Under the pieces are notes generated by a model that was given only the letters and a program-made list of their open reading frames with translations, was not told where the DNA came from and did not search any database. From Mesorhizobium_B sp963522145 (GTDB taxonomy: Bacteria > Pseudomonadota > Alphaproteobacteria > Rhizobiales > Rhizobiaceae), in the NCBI GenBank assembly GCA_963522145.1, contig CAUQXI010000004.1:1-64000 (forward strand): 64,000 nucleotides of DNA, in the 5' to 3' direction. Made by a program: the position numbers and the translations under genes. Below are positions 1 to 8,326 of this stretch, piece by piece (positions within the stretch are counted from its first letter, which is position 1; every line of letters starts with the position of its first letter).

Positions 1-297
1 GTGCCGCCGCGCCACCGGCCGCGCTCGCCTCGCCCGCACGGACGCCGCCCGGCACGGCAGGTCCGGGCACAAGCGCGGAGCGTGCTCCGTCGGGCATGGC
101 GTCGAAGCTTCCTGTAACAGGCAGGTCAAAGGTCAGTCCGGCGATGCGAAAGCCCTCGCGGAGGCTTTCCTCGTCCGAGAAGACCGCGACGCGCACCTCC
201 TCCCTCGTTCGGATGCGGTCGAGCAGCTTGGCCGTCAGTTCCGGCCCGACCCCGGAGGGATCGCCGGCCACCAGTCCGATCGTCATCGATACCATCC
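1..297 (-). CDS. PdxA-family dehydrogenase, N-terminal part (cut by window edge)
   Basis: The first 99 codons read leftward from an ATG at 297 and the gene leaves the window on the left. GGGAG sits seven bases before this ATG, which favours it over the in-frame ATG at 288. The motif GDPSGVGPEL near the N-terminus is the hallmark of the PdxA family (4-hydroxythreonine-4-phosphate dehydrogenase and the PdxA2 enzymes that act on phosphorylated D-threonate or D-erythronate); the later segment RAGEASAAGG also fits. PdxA enzymes perform NAD-dependent oxidation of a phosphorylated hydroxyacid with decarboxylation. It is divergent from a large sugar-acid-like operon, so a catabolic PdxA2 role is more likely than vitamin B6 synthesis, but that is inference. 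Confidence 0.75.
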
Positions 298-309
298 GTC
301 ATCTCCCGT

Positions 310-353
310 TTGACAAGTGCACAGGATGTGCCTACCACAGTGCATACGTATGC
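310..353. promoter_or_regulatory. Divergent control region with perfect 12-bp palindrome
   Basis: The 85-bp gap between the PdxA-like gene and the aldehyde dehydrogenase gene holds a consensus -35 box TTGACA at 310-315 (rightward). The best -10 candidate, TACCAC at 333-338, is weak. A perfect palindrome GCATACGTATGC lies at 342-353, where the transcript would begin, so it is a good operator candidate for an unknown regulator that would control both divergent units. Confidence 0.45.
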
Positions 354-382
354 TCAAACGCAAAGCAGAACCTTTCCTGGTC

Positions 383-1897
383 ATGACCGATCTCGCACCG
401 CAAGACACACTGGAGTCGCGCATCGCCGCGCAGGAGGCGCAAGCCCGCCGGCTGTCGGGCAAGATCGTGCATGGCGGCCTTCTTCGTGCGGCAGTCGCTA
501 CGGACATGATCGAGGTGGAGAACCCTGCGACGGAAGCGGTGATCGGTCGCGTCCCGCGCTGCGGCGCAGCGGATGTGGAAGCCGCCGTAGCCGCCGCTTC
601 GGCGGCGTTTCCCGGCTGGTCGCGGATGCCGGCACGCGAGCGCGGAGACCTGCTTTCCCGCGCGGCAAACCATCTCGACGGGTTCCGCGAGGAAATCGCC
701 CGCCTGTGCGCCTTCGAGACGGGCAACGCGCTCGCTACCCAGGCGCGCGGCGAGGTCCGCACGATGGTCGACATCCTTCGCTATTTCGCCGGGCTGGCCG
801 GCGAGGTCACGGGGGAAACCTATCCGCCCGATCCGCGGCGCCTGCTTTACACAAGGCGCGAAGCGATCGGGGTGGTGGGGGCCATCATCCCGTGGAACGC
901 CCCGATGATGCAGTGCTCCAGCAAGATCGCGCCGGCGCTGGCAGCTGGCAATACGGTCGTCCTCAAGACCGCCGAGCAGGCCCCGTTCGCGGTGCTGCGT
1001 ATCTTCGAGCTGCTTCAGGAGGTGTTGCCGTCTGGCGTGGCCAACGTGGTTTCCGGCGTGGGCGAGGAAGCCGGGCGCCTGCTGTGCGAGCATCCCGCTG
1101 TGCGCAAGATCACGTTCACCGGCTCCTCCGCCGTCGGCAGGAGGATCATGCACTATGCCGCGGACAAGATCGTGCCGGTCACGGCCGAACTGGGCGGCAA
1201 GAACCCCAACATCGTCATGGCGGACGCCGACCCGGACCGCGCCGCCAAGGGCATCTTGCAAGGGCTGCGCCTCCAGCGCCAGGGACAGTCCTGCTCCGCC
1301 GGCACGCGCATCTTCATCCACGACGCGCTCTATGACGACGTGATCGCCCGCGTCCTGGCGGGCATCCCCGCCTTCCGGATCGGCAACCCGCTGGACGAGG
1401 AAACCCAGGTCGGCTCCATCATCTCGCGCACGCAGTTCGAGCGTGTGGAGCGCTATGTCGCCATGGCCCGCGAAACGCCCGGCGCCCGCATCCTTTCCGG
1501 CGGCACGCGGCCGGAAGGCTTTTCCAAGGGCTATTTCTACACCACGACACTGATCGAGGGCGTTCCGGCGGAATCGCCGGTCTGCCGCGACGAGATCTTC
1601 GGGCCGGTGGCGACCGTCTCGCGCTGGAGCGACTTCGAGGCCGTGCTGGCCGAGGCGAACGACACGCCCTACGGCCTGGCAGCGACCATCTTCACCGAGA
1701 ACCTGCCCGCCGCCTTCGACTTCGTGTCGCGCATCGAGGCCGGCTTCGTGCAGGTCAACCAGTTCGCGGTCGCTGAAGCGAATATCGAGTATGGGGGGAC
1801 CAAGATGAGCGGCATGGGGCGTGAGCTCTCGCTGGGCAGCATGATCCAGCACTTCACCTGGTCGAAGACCGTGATCGTCAACACGGAAGCCGCGTGA
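383..1897 (+). CDS. NAD(P)-dependent aldehyde dehydrogenase
   Basis: A 504-residue member of the classical aldehyde dehydrogenase superfamily, which oxidises an aldehyde to the acid. The catalytic Cys304 lies in GQSCSAGTR and the general base Glu269 in ELGGKNP, with the usual 35-residue spacing. The N-terminal Rossmann part contains IIPWNAPM and ITFTGS. The start is uncertain: ATG 383 gives a family-typical length, but no clear ribosome site precedes it, and in-frame starts exist at 326 and 350. It is the first gene of a tightly packed operon that runs to about 14.1 kb. The context of hydroxyacid dehydrogenases and lactonases suggests an aldose- or hydroxyaldehyde-type substrate; the exact one cannot be read. 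Confidence 0.9.
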   Translation: MTDLAPQDTLESRIAAQEAQARRLSGKIVHGGLLRAAVATDMIEVENPATEAVIGRVPRCGAADVEAAVAAASAAFPGWSRMPARERGDLLSRAANHLDGFREEIARLCAFETGNALATQARGEVRTMVDILRYFAGLAGEVTGETYPPDPRRLLYTRREAIGVVGAIIPWNAPMMQCSSKIAPALAAGNTVVLKTAEQAPFAVLRIFELLQEVLPSGVANVVSGVGEEAGRLLCEHPAVRKITFTGSSAVGRRIMHYAADKIVPVTAELGGKNPNIVMADADPDRAAKGILQGLRLQRQGQSCSAGTRIFIHDALYDDVIARVLAGIPAFRIGNPLDEETQVGSIISRTQFERVERYVAMARETPGARILSGGTRPEGFSKGYFYTTTLIEGVPAESPVCRDEIFGPVATVSRWSDFEAVLAEANDTPYGLAATIFTENLPAAFDFVSRIEAGFVQVNQFAVAEANIEYGGTKMSGMGRELSLGSMIQHFTWSKTVIVNTEAA

Positions 1898-2844
1898 CCG
1901 GGATGCCAGCAAATAAGACGGTCGCCTTCCTTGGCCTGGGCAATATGGGCCAGCCGATGACCCGCAACCTTTGCGCGGCAGGCTTCGCGGTGGTCGGCTT
2001 CGACCCTTCGCAGGCCGCGCTCGCGGCGGCCGGGGAGCACGGCGTCCGAGCCGCGGCATCTGCCGCCGAGGCGGCGGGGAGCGCCGATATTGTCATCACC
2101 ATGCTGCCGACCGGCGACAATGTCCGCGACGCCTATTTCGGCGAAACAGGGGTCATCGCAAGCGCGCGCCCCGGCGCGCTGCTGATGGATTCCAGCACCA
2201 TCTCGTCCACCGTGACGGTGGAGGTGGCGGCTGCCGCGCGGGCGGCTGGGCGCCGCATGATCGACGCGCCGGTTTCGGGCGGAACGCCGCGCGCGCATGC
2301 GGGCACGCTGACCTTCATGGTCGGCGGCGAGGCGTCCGACCTGGAAGAGGCTCGGCCCCTGCTCGAAGCCATGGGGCAGCGCATCTTCCATGTCGGCGCG
2401 TCGGGCGCAGGCCACACCGCGAAGCTGTGCAACAACATCCTGTCGGGCATCTGCATGGCCGGTACGGTCGAGGCGCTGGCGCTGGGCGTCGCGAACGGCC
2501 TCGACCCGGCGGTGCTCAGCGATGTCATGCGCAGCTCGTCGGGCACCAACTACGCGCTGGAACGATACAGCCCATTCCCCGGGCTGATGGAAAACGTGCC
2601 CTCCGCCAACAACTTCGCCGGCGGCTTCCGCTCCGACTTCCAGCTCAAGGACATGCGGCTGGCCAAGGAACTGGCGAACAGTTCCAGGGTCTTCGCCGCG
2701 ATGGGCAACCTGGCCACCGAGCTGTTCGACATCCACTGCCGCAACGGCCACGCCGCGGAGGACTATTCCAGCATCATCAAGCTGGCGATGGACCTCGATT
2801 GCTATCTCGAAGGCAGAACCGGCGCAGGGAGCGACGCCCGATGA
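1894..2844 (+). CDS. Beta-hydroxyacid dehydrogenase (3-hydroxyisobutyrate dehydrogenase family), copy 1
   Basis: 316 residues from a GTG that overlaps the preceding stop (GTGA) and follows GGAAG; an alternative ATG is at 1903. The N-terminal nucleotide-binding motif is GLGNMGQP, the substrate loop reads DAPVSGGTPRA, and the catalytic lysine is Lys177 in AKLCNN. The family oxidises beta-hydroxyacids such as 3-hydroxyisobutyrate, tartronate semialdehyde (reverse direction), L-threonate or sulfolactaldehyde. This is one of three different members in one operon. Its substrate cannot be assigned from sequence alone. Confidence 0.9.
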   Translation: MTGMPANKTVAFLGLGNMGQPMTRNLCAAGFAVVGFDPSQAALAAAGEHGVRAAASAAEAAGSADIVITMLPTGDNVRDAYFGETGVIASARPGALLMDSSTISSTVTVEVAAAARAAGRRMIDAPVSGGTPRAHAGTLTFMVGGEASDLEEARPLLEAMGQRIFHVGASGAGHTAKLCNNILSGICMAGTVEALALGVANGLDPAVLSDVMRSSSGTNYALERYSPFPGLMENVPSANNFAGGFRSDFQLKDMRLAKELANSSRVFAAMGNLATELFDIHCRNGHAAEDYSSIIKLAMDLDCYLEGRTGAGSDAR

Positions 2845-4151
2845 TCCGCCAGCTGAAGAGCGCCAGGCCGGCGGCCGAGCGCGCCGCTGACGATGCCGTG
2901 GTGCGCTCCACCGTGGAAGGCATCTTGGGCGACATCGAAGCGCGCGGCGACGCGGCCGTGCAGGAACTGTCGGAGAAGTTCGACAAATATGCGCCATCGT
3001 CCTTCCGCCTGAGCGACGAGGAGATCGAGCGGGCCGTCGCGAAGGTGGGCAAGCGCGACCTGGAAGACATCCGCTTCGCCCAGGCGCAGGTGCGCGGCTT
3101 TGCGGAGGCGCAGAAGGCATCCATGCGCGACATCGAGGTGGAAACGCTGCCCGGCGTCATCCTCGGTCACAAGAACATCCCCGTGCAGTCGGTCGGCTGC
3201 TACGTGCCGGGCGGCAAGTACCCAATGGTCGCTTCCGCGCATATGAGCGTGGTCACGGCCAAGGTCGCCGGCGTGCCGCGCGTGGTCGCCTCCGCCCCGC
3301 CGCAGGGGGGCAAGCCCCACCCGGCGATCGTGGCCGCGATGCACCTGGGGGGCGCAGACGAGATCCTCTGCCTGGGCGGCATCCAGGCGGTCGGCGCGAT
3401 GGCGCTGGGCACGGAAACGGTTCGGCCGGTGGACATGCTGGTCGGCCCCGGCAACGCCTTTGTGGCGGAAGCCAAGCGCCAGCTCTACGGCCGCGTCGGC
3501 ATCGATCTTTTCGCCGGCCCGACCGAGACCATGGTGATCGCCGACGAAACGGCCGCCGACGCCGAGCTTTGCGCCACCGACCTTTTGGGCCAGGCCGAGC
3601 ACGGTGTGAACTCGCCGGCAGTTCTGCTCACCAACTCGGAAAAGCTTGCGCGCGCCACGATGGAAGAAGTGGAGCGGCTGCTGACCATCCTTCCTACCGG
3701 CGCGACCGCGAGAAAGTCGTGGGAGGATTACGGCGAGGTGATCGTCTGCGACACCTATGAGGAGATGCTGGAGCAGGCCGACTTCATCGCTTCCGAGCAC
3801 GTGCAGGTGATGACAAACCGGGACGACTGGTTCCTGGAGAACATGAAGAGCTACGGCGCGCTGTTCCTGGGCGCGCGCACCAACGTCGCCTATGGCGACA
3901 AGGTGATCGGCACCAACCATACGCTGCCGACGAAGAAGGCGGGCCGCTACACCGGGGGCCTGTGGGTCGGCAAGTTCCTCAAGACCCATTCCTATCAGAA
4001 GGTGCTGACCGACGAGGCTTCGGCCAAGGTCGGCGAATACTGCTCGCGGCTGTGCATGCTGGAAGGCTTTGTCGGCCATGCCGAGCAGGCCAACATCCGC
4101 GTGCGCCGCTATGGCAGGCGCAACGTGCCCTATGCGGCGGCGGCCGAATAG
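2841..4151 (+). CDS. Histidinol-dehydrogenase-like polyol/alcohol dehydrogenase
   Basis: 436 residues starting inside the previous stop (ATGA overlap). All catalytic and zinc residues known from HisD are present: Gln251 and His254 (QAEHG), the acid/base pair Glu319-His320 (SEHVQ), Asp353 (YGDKV, just before GTNHTLPT) and His413 (VGHAEQ). HisD performs two successive oxidations of an alcohol to a carboxylate. There is no histidine-biosynthesis neighbour, and the residues around GCYVPGGKYPM and WFLENMKSYGALF are typical of the catabolic branch that includes sulfopropanediol 3-dehydrogenase. It most likely oxidises a primary alcohol of a small polyol-like compound in this operon; the substrate is unknown. 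Confidence 0.85.
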   Translation: MIRQLKSARPAAERAADDAVVRSTVEGILGDIEARGDAAVQELSEKFDKYAPSSFRLSDEEIERAVAKVGKRDLEDIRFAQAQVRGFAEAQKASMRDIEVETLPGVILGHKNIPVQSVGCYVPGGKYPMVASAHMSVVTAKVAGVPRVVASAPPQGGKPHPAIVAAMHLGGADEILCLGGIQAVGAMALGTETVRPVDMLVGPGNAFVAEAKRQLYGRVGIDLFAGPTETMVIADETAADAELCATDLLGQAEHGVNSPAVLLTNSEKLARATMEEVERLLTILPTGATARKSWEDYGEVIVCDTYEEMLEQADFIASEHVQVMTNRDDWFLENMKSYGALFLGARTNVAYGDKVIGTNHTLPTKKAGRYTGGLWVGKFLKTHSYQKVLTDEASAKVGEYCSRLCMLEGFVGHAEQANIRVRRYGRRNVPYAAAAE

Positions 4152-4197
4152 GCGGACGGCCAGAAATTTCGTCGGTTCTCTGGGAGGAGGAAAAGAC

Positions 4198-5091
4198 GTG
4201 ACAGACTTCCCGATGGTGGACGCCCATGTCCACTTCTGGAATCCCGAGCAGAACTACTATCCGTGGCTGAATGACCGGCCGCTGATCCCCTTCCGCTATG
4301 GCGACTATTCCGCGATCTGCCGCCCCTATCTGCCCGCCGACTACAAGCGCGACGCGAGGGGCCACCACGTCGTCAAGACCGTCTATATCGAGGCGGAATG
4401 GGACCCGCGCGATCCCGTCGGCGAGATGGAATACATCGCAGGTCTGCGCGCCGAAACGGGCTGGCCGAATGTGGCCGTGGGGCAGGCGTGGCTCGACCGC
4501 GACGACCGCGCCTCCGTCCTGGAGCGGCTGGCCGCCTTCCCTTTCGTGCGCGGCGTGCGCCACAAGCCCCGCTCCAACCCCAAGCCCGGCATGGCCGAAG
4601 CCGGTAGCATGGCGGACGCGCAGTGGCGCGAGGGCTTCGCCCTCCTGAAGGAGTTCGGGCTGCGCTTCGACCTTCAAACGCCCTGGTGGCACCTCGGCGA
4701 GGCGGGGCTGCTTGCTGACCGCTTCCCCGACACTCCCATCATCCTCCTTCATTCCGGCCTGCCCGCCGACCGCAGTCCGGAAGGCATCGCTGGCTGGAAG
4801 GCGGCAATGGCCGGCTTCGCCGAACGCCCCAACGCGGCGGTAAAAATCTCCGGAATCGGCTTGCCCGGTGTGGCGTGGAGCGCCGCCAACAACCGCGCGA
4901 TCGTGCGCACCATCATCGATCTTTTCGGTATTGAGCGCTGCATGTTCGGCTCCAACTTCCCCGTGGACAGCGTTTGCGGCGACCTGGACACGATCTTCAG
5001 CGGCTACAAGGAGATCACCGCCGACCTCGGGCCGGAGGCACAGGCCCGGCTGTTCCACGACAACGCGATCCACCATTATGCCATCCCTTAA
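4198..5091 (+). CDS. Amidohydrolase-family lactonase (COG3618 type)
   Basis: 297 residues. The GTG at 4198 is preceded by a strong GGAGGAGG; an internal ATG at 4213 would remove part of the first strand. The TIM-barrel metal motif DAHVHFW (His10, His12) opens the protein, and FGSNFPVDS near the C-terminus carries the family aspartate region. Relatives include L-fuconolactonase, L-rhamnonolactonase and 2-pyrone-4,6-dicarboxylate hydrolase, so opening of a sugar lactone is the likely role. A 46-bp gap separates it from the HisD-like gene, and its stop overlaps the next start. It differs clearly from the lactonase at 47520. Confidence 0.8.
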   Translation: MTDFPMVDAHVHFWNPEQNYYPWLNDRPLIPFRYGDYSAICRPYLPADYKRDARGHHVVKTVYIEAEWDPRDPVGEMEYIAGLRAETGWPNVAVGQAWLDRDDRASVLERLAAFPFVRGVRHKPRSNPKPGMAEAGSMADAQWREGFALLKEFGLRFDLQTPWWHLGEAGLLADRFPDTPIILLHSGLPADRSPEGIAGWKAAMAGFAERPNAAVKISGIGLPGVAWSAANNRAIVRTIIDLFGIERCMFGSNFPVDSVCGDLDTIFSGYKEITADLGPEAQARLFHDNAIHHYAIP

Positions 5092-6007
5092 GCCCGTCCT
5101 CGCCTATATCGGAGCCGGTCTGATGGGCGGCCCGATGGCCGGGCGCCTAGCCCGCCTCGGCTATCGCGTGCGCGTGTTCGACCTGGACGCGGCCCGCGTT
5201 GCCGCGGCTTCGCAAGCCGGCGCGCTCGCCGCCGCCTCTCCGGCCGCTGCGGCAGAAGAAGCGGGGGTGGTGCTCCTCAACCTGCCCTCCGAGACTGCGG
5301 TCGAGGAAGCCGTGTTCGGCGCGCAGGGCGTGGCGGATGCCCTCAGGCCCGAAAGCATCGTGGTCGATTTCTCCACGGTATCACCGGCGTTCTCGCGCCG
5401 CATGGCGGCCGACCTGGCCGAGAGATCGGGCAGCCAATGGGTGGATGCGCCAGTTTCCGGCGGTCCTTCCGCGTCAGGGGATGGCACGCTGACGGTGATG
5501 GCCGGCGGCACGCCGGAAGCGATCGGACGCATCCGTCCGCTGATGGCCGACCTCAGCCGCCAGTTCACCCATGCCGGACCGGTCGGCGCCGGCTCCACGG
5601 CCAAGCTGGTCGCCCAGTTGGTGGTCGCCACGAATTACGCGGTGCTGGCGGAAGCCGCGCGGCTGGCCGAGGCGGCGGGGATGGATGCCGCGCTCCTGCC
5701 AGAATGCGTGCGCCACGGCCATGCCGACGGCGTGCTCATGCAACAGCTCTTTCCCCGTATCGCCGCGCACGACTTCGCTCCGCGCGCCTATGCGCGCCAG
5801 ATCCTGAAGGATCTGGAAATGGTGCAGGACCTGGCGCGCGCTGGCGCCGTTCCGACGCCGATGTCGGGCCAGGCGACCCAGCTCTTCCGCCTTCTGGTCG
5901 CGGCCGGCGGCGGCAGCATCGATGGCACCGGCATCTACCGTCTTTATAAGGGCGCCCCAGGCGCCGGTGGCAGCACGCAAGCAAAGGAACACGCCCTTGC
6001 CCCCTGA
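5078..6007 (+). CDS. Beta-hydroxyacid dehydrogenase, copy 2
   Basis: 309 residues from the ATG at 5078, overlapping the lactonase gene by 14 bp. The family features are GAGLMGGPM at the N-terminus, DAPVSGGPSAS as substrate loop and catalytic Lys176 in STAKLVAQ, where the usual NN pair after the lysine is replaced (LVAQLV). It is clearly diverged from copies 1 and 3, so the three are not a recent duplication. The reaction is presumably NAD(P)-linked oxidation or reduction of a hydroxyacid or aldehyde; the substrate is unknown. Confidence 0.87.
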   Translation: MPSLKPVLAYIGAGLMGGPMAGRLARLGYRVRVFDLDAARVAAASQAGALAAASPAAAAEEAGVVLLNLPSETAVEEAVFGAQGVADALRPESIVVDFSTVSPAFSRRMAADLAERSGSQWVDAPVSGGPSASGDGTLTVMAGGTPEAIGRIRPLMADLSRQFTHAGPVGAGSTAKLVAQLVVATNYAVLAEAARLAEAAGMDAALLPECVRHGHADGVLMQQLFPRIAAHDFAPRAYARQILKDLEMVQDLARAGAVPTPMSGQATQLFRLLVAAGGGSIDGTGIYRLYKGAPGAGGSTQAKEHALAP

Positions 6008-6905
6008 AGCATTCGGATTCGTCGGGCTCGGCGCCATGGGCCTGCCCATGGTGGAAAAGGCGCTCGAAGCGGGCCTCGCCGTCCACGTCTTCGACACGAA
6101 CGCTGCCGCCGTGGCCGAGCTCGTCGGGAAGGGCGCCAAGGCGGAAGCCAGCACTGCGGCCGTCGCAGACCAAGCCGATCTCGTATTCGTCAGCCTGCCC
6201 AACGCGCCCGCTGTGGAAGCCGTCGCGCTCGGCGAGGGCGGCCTGATCGGCGGCACGCGCTTTCGGCACTATGTCGACCTTTCGACCACCGGCCCCACCA
6301 CGGCGCGCAAGGTGGGCGAGGCTTTCGCCGCGCGCGGCATCGCCGCGCTCGACGCGCCGGTCAGCGGCGGGCCGATCGGCGTCCGCAACAAGACGCTTGC
6401 GGTGATGGCGGCCGGGCCGGAAGCCACGCTGGAGCAGGCGCGGCCCTTCCTTCAGAGCTTTTCCCAGACCATCCTCCATCTCGGCGAAGAGGTCGGCAAG
6501 GCGCAGATCCTCAAGCTGGCCAACAACCTCCTTACCGCCACCAACATGGTGATCGTCGGCGAGGCGCTCGCCTTCGCGGAAAAGGGCGGCATCAGGCCCG
6601 AGGACCTGTTCGCCATCGTCAATGCGGGCTCCGGCCGCTCCTGGGTGTCCGAGGTTGCCTATCCCAAGCATGTGGTGACGCGTAACTACGACCAGAACTT
6701 CCGCACGGAGCTGATGCACAAGGACGTGACGCTATGCATGCAGGAAGCCGAGCGCATGGGCGTGCCGATGTGGCTCGGCGCCAATGTCCGGCAGTTCTGG
6801 CAGTTCGCCATGACGCAGGGAATGGCCGGTGACGACTGTTCGCGCATCGCCGCGCTGATCGAAGGCTGGGCCGGGATCGATCCAGCCCCGGCGGCGGAAG
6901 GGTGA
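5997..6905 (+). CDS. Beta-hydroxyacid dehydrogenase, copy 3
   Basis: 302 residues if translation starts at TTG 5997, which has AAGGA eight bases upstream and overlaps the end of copy 2 by 11 bp; GTG 5967 is an in-frame alternative. The nucleotide motif is GLGAMGLPM, the substrate loop DAPVSGGPIG, and catalytic Lys173 sits in ILKLANN. Its C-terminal half (LMHKDVTLCMQEAERMGVP) resembles enzymes acting on tartronate semialdehyde, L-threonate and related short sugar acids. Its order directly before an SDR gene suggests consecutive oxidation steps; this is inference. Confidence 0.88.
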   Translation: MPPEAFGFVGLGAMGLPMVEKALEAGLAVHVFDTNAAAVAELVGKGAKAEASTAAVADQADLVFVSLPNAPAVEAVALGEGGLIGGTRFRHYVDLSTTGPTTARKVGEAFAARGIAALDAPVSGGPIGVRNKTLAVMAAGPEATLEQARPFLQSFSQTILHLGEEVGKAQILKLANNLLTATNMVIVGEALAFAEKGGIRPEDLFAIVNAGSGRSWVSEVAYPKHVVTRNYDQNFRTELMHKDVTLCMQEAERMGVPMWLGANVRQFWQFAMTQGMAGDDCSRIAALIEGWAGIDPAPAAEG

Positions 6906-6916
6906 GGGAGGCGGAA

Positions 6917-7663
6917 ATGCTTGAAGGCAAGACGGCGATCATCACCGGCGCGGCCTCCGCGCGCGGCATCGGCAAGGCCACCGCCCGCCGCTTCGCCGCA
7001 CAAGGCTGCCGCGTGGCGATCCTCGACCTCGACAAGGGCGCGGCGGAGGCCGCGGCGGCCGACATCGGGCAGGAGCATATCGGCCTTTCCTGCGATGTGC
7101 GGAGCCCGGAAGCCTGCCGGGGAGCGGTGAGCGCGGCTCTGGAACAGTGGGGCCAGGTGGACATCCTCATCAACAATGCCGGCGTCAGCCAGCCCGACCG
7201 CCTTCTGGACATCACCCAGGAGAACTTCGACCTGGTCGTGGACGCCAGCCTGCGCGGCAGCCTCAACATGGCACAGGCCGTCGCGCCCGGCATGATCGCG
7301 CGGCGCACCGGCGCCATGGTCTCGATCGGCTCCATCGCCGCCCAGATCGGCGGCGGGCTGTTCGGGGGTCCCCACTATTCGGCGGCCAAGGGCGGCATCC
7401 ACAGCCTGACCAAGTCGATGGCGCGTGAGCTCGCGCCGCACGGCGTGCGGGTGAACGCGGTCGCGCCGGGCACGATCGACACGGACATCTTCGGGGACAA
7501 GCTCTCGGAGGACAAGCGCCGCGAGATCGTCGCAAACATCCCGCTGGGGCGCCTGGGCACGGCGGACGACATCGCCAAGGCGTGCCTGTTCCTGGTGTCG
7601 GACCTGTCGGACTACGTCACCGGCCTGATCCTCGACGTGAACGGCGGCCGGTTCATGCACTGA
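6917..7663 (+). CDS. Short-chain dehydrogenase/reductase (SDR)
   Basis: 248 residues from the ATG at 6917, which has GGGAGG upstream. Classical SDR signatures are present: TGAASARGIG for the cofactor, NNAGVS in the fourth strand, a serine region SIGSIAAQ, and the catalytic Tyr154 and Lys158 in YSAAK. Family members oxidise secondary alcohols of sugars, sugar acids or steroids with NAD(P). Position in the operon suggests a sugar-acid dehydrogenase. It begins 11 bp after the preceding stop. Confidence 0.9.
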   Translation: MLEGKTAIITGAASARGIGKATARRFAAQGCRVAILDLDKGAAEAAAADIGQEHIGLSCDVRSPEACRGAVSAALEQWGQVDILINNAGVSQPDRLLDITQENFDLVVDASLRGSLNMAQAVAPGMIARRTGAMVSIGSIAAQIGGGLFGGPHYSAAKGGIHSLTKSMARELAPHGVRVNAVAPGTIDTDIFGDKLSEDKRREIVANIPLGRLGTADDIAKACLFLVSDLSDYVTGLILDVNGGRFMH

Positions 7664-7702
7664 GCGCCGGGCCGGGGCGCAAGTTTCTTGGAGGGTGGAC
7701 GG

Positions 7703-8302
7703 ATGATGGGAGCAGGCGGTCCGAAACAGCAGGAAACGGGAAGCGGCGGCCGCTTTCGGGCCACGCCCGCCGTCGCGCCCGTTCATGCGGCGGCCTGCTC
7801 GATCTGGGACATACCGGCCGACGCCGCGCCCGACGCCCTTCTGGCTGACGGCGTGCGGCGGGAAGATGCGGCCGCCTACCTTTCCGAAGTCAGGCCGCTG
7901 TTTGATGCCGCCCGGCGCTGCCTCGGCCAGCTTTCCGGGCTGCTGCTGCTTCACCAGACGGGCTGCCTGGAGCGCGAGCGCGGGGAGCTGCTGCTTTCCT
8001 CGGCGACCGCGCAGCTCGTGGAAGCCCGCGAGCGCTTGCGTGCGGTCCGCACCCCCGCGCTTGCCGCCCGCCACGCAGCCGCCCTCGGCAGCCTGCTGGC
8101 GCTGCTTGCGCATGTGGCTGGCCGCCTGGAGGAGCGTTTGCGCGATCTTGTCGATCCCGGCAGCGCGGCGCTCGATGCCGCGGTGGAAGCGCTGTTTGCC
8201 GCGCAACACGCCTTTCACGGCGTGTCCGTGCCGGAGGCGGGGTTGGCGCCTGTCGATTTCACGGCCGCTTGCTGCAACTGCCGCCGGCCGGCGCGGAACT
8301 AG
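7703..8302 (+). CDS. Uncharacterised alanine-rich helical protein
   Basis: I do not recognise this 199-residue protein. ATG 7703 has GGAGGG upstream, and the gene sits in the operon 39 bp after the SDR and 24 bp before the metallo-hydrolase. After a polar N-terminus of about 30 residues it is predominantly alanine/leucine/arginine-rich and looks like a helical bundle, with no signal peptide and no membrane segment. It ends in a cysteine cluster (AACCNCRR), which could bind a metal or form disulfides. GC and codon use match the neighbours and the ribosome site is good, so it is probably a real protein. An accessory or sensor role in the same pathway is a guess. Confidence 0.7.
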   Translation: MMGAGGPKQQETGSGGRFRATPAVAPVHAAACSIWDIPADAAPDALLADGVRREDAAAYLSEVRPLFDAARRCLGQLSGLLLLHQTGCLERERGELLLSSATAQLVEARERLRAVRTPALAARHAAALGSLLALLAHVAGRLEERLRDLVDPGSAALDAAVEALFAAQHAFHGVSVPEAGLAPVDFTAACCNCRRPARN

Positions 8303-8326
8303 CTGGCTGTTCAGGGGGAGGAACCG

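Noticed and set aside
2841..4151. Histidine biosynthesis gene hisD
   Set aside because: Catalytic residues match HisD, but there is no his neighbour and the operon is catabolic; the sequence belongs to the catabolic branch. I also do not claim sulfopropanediol as substrate because no sulfonate gene is nearby.
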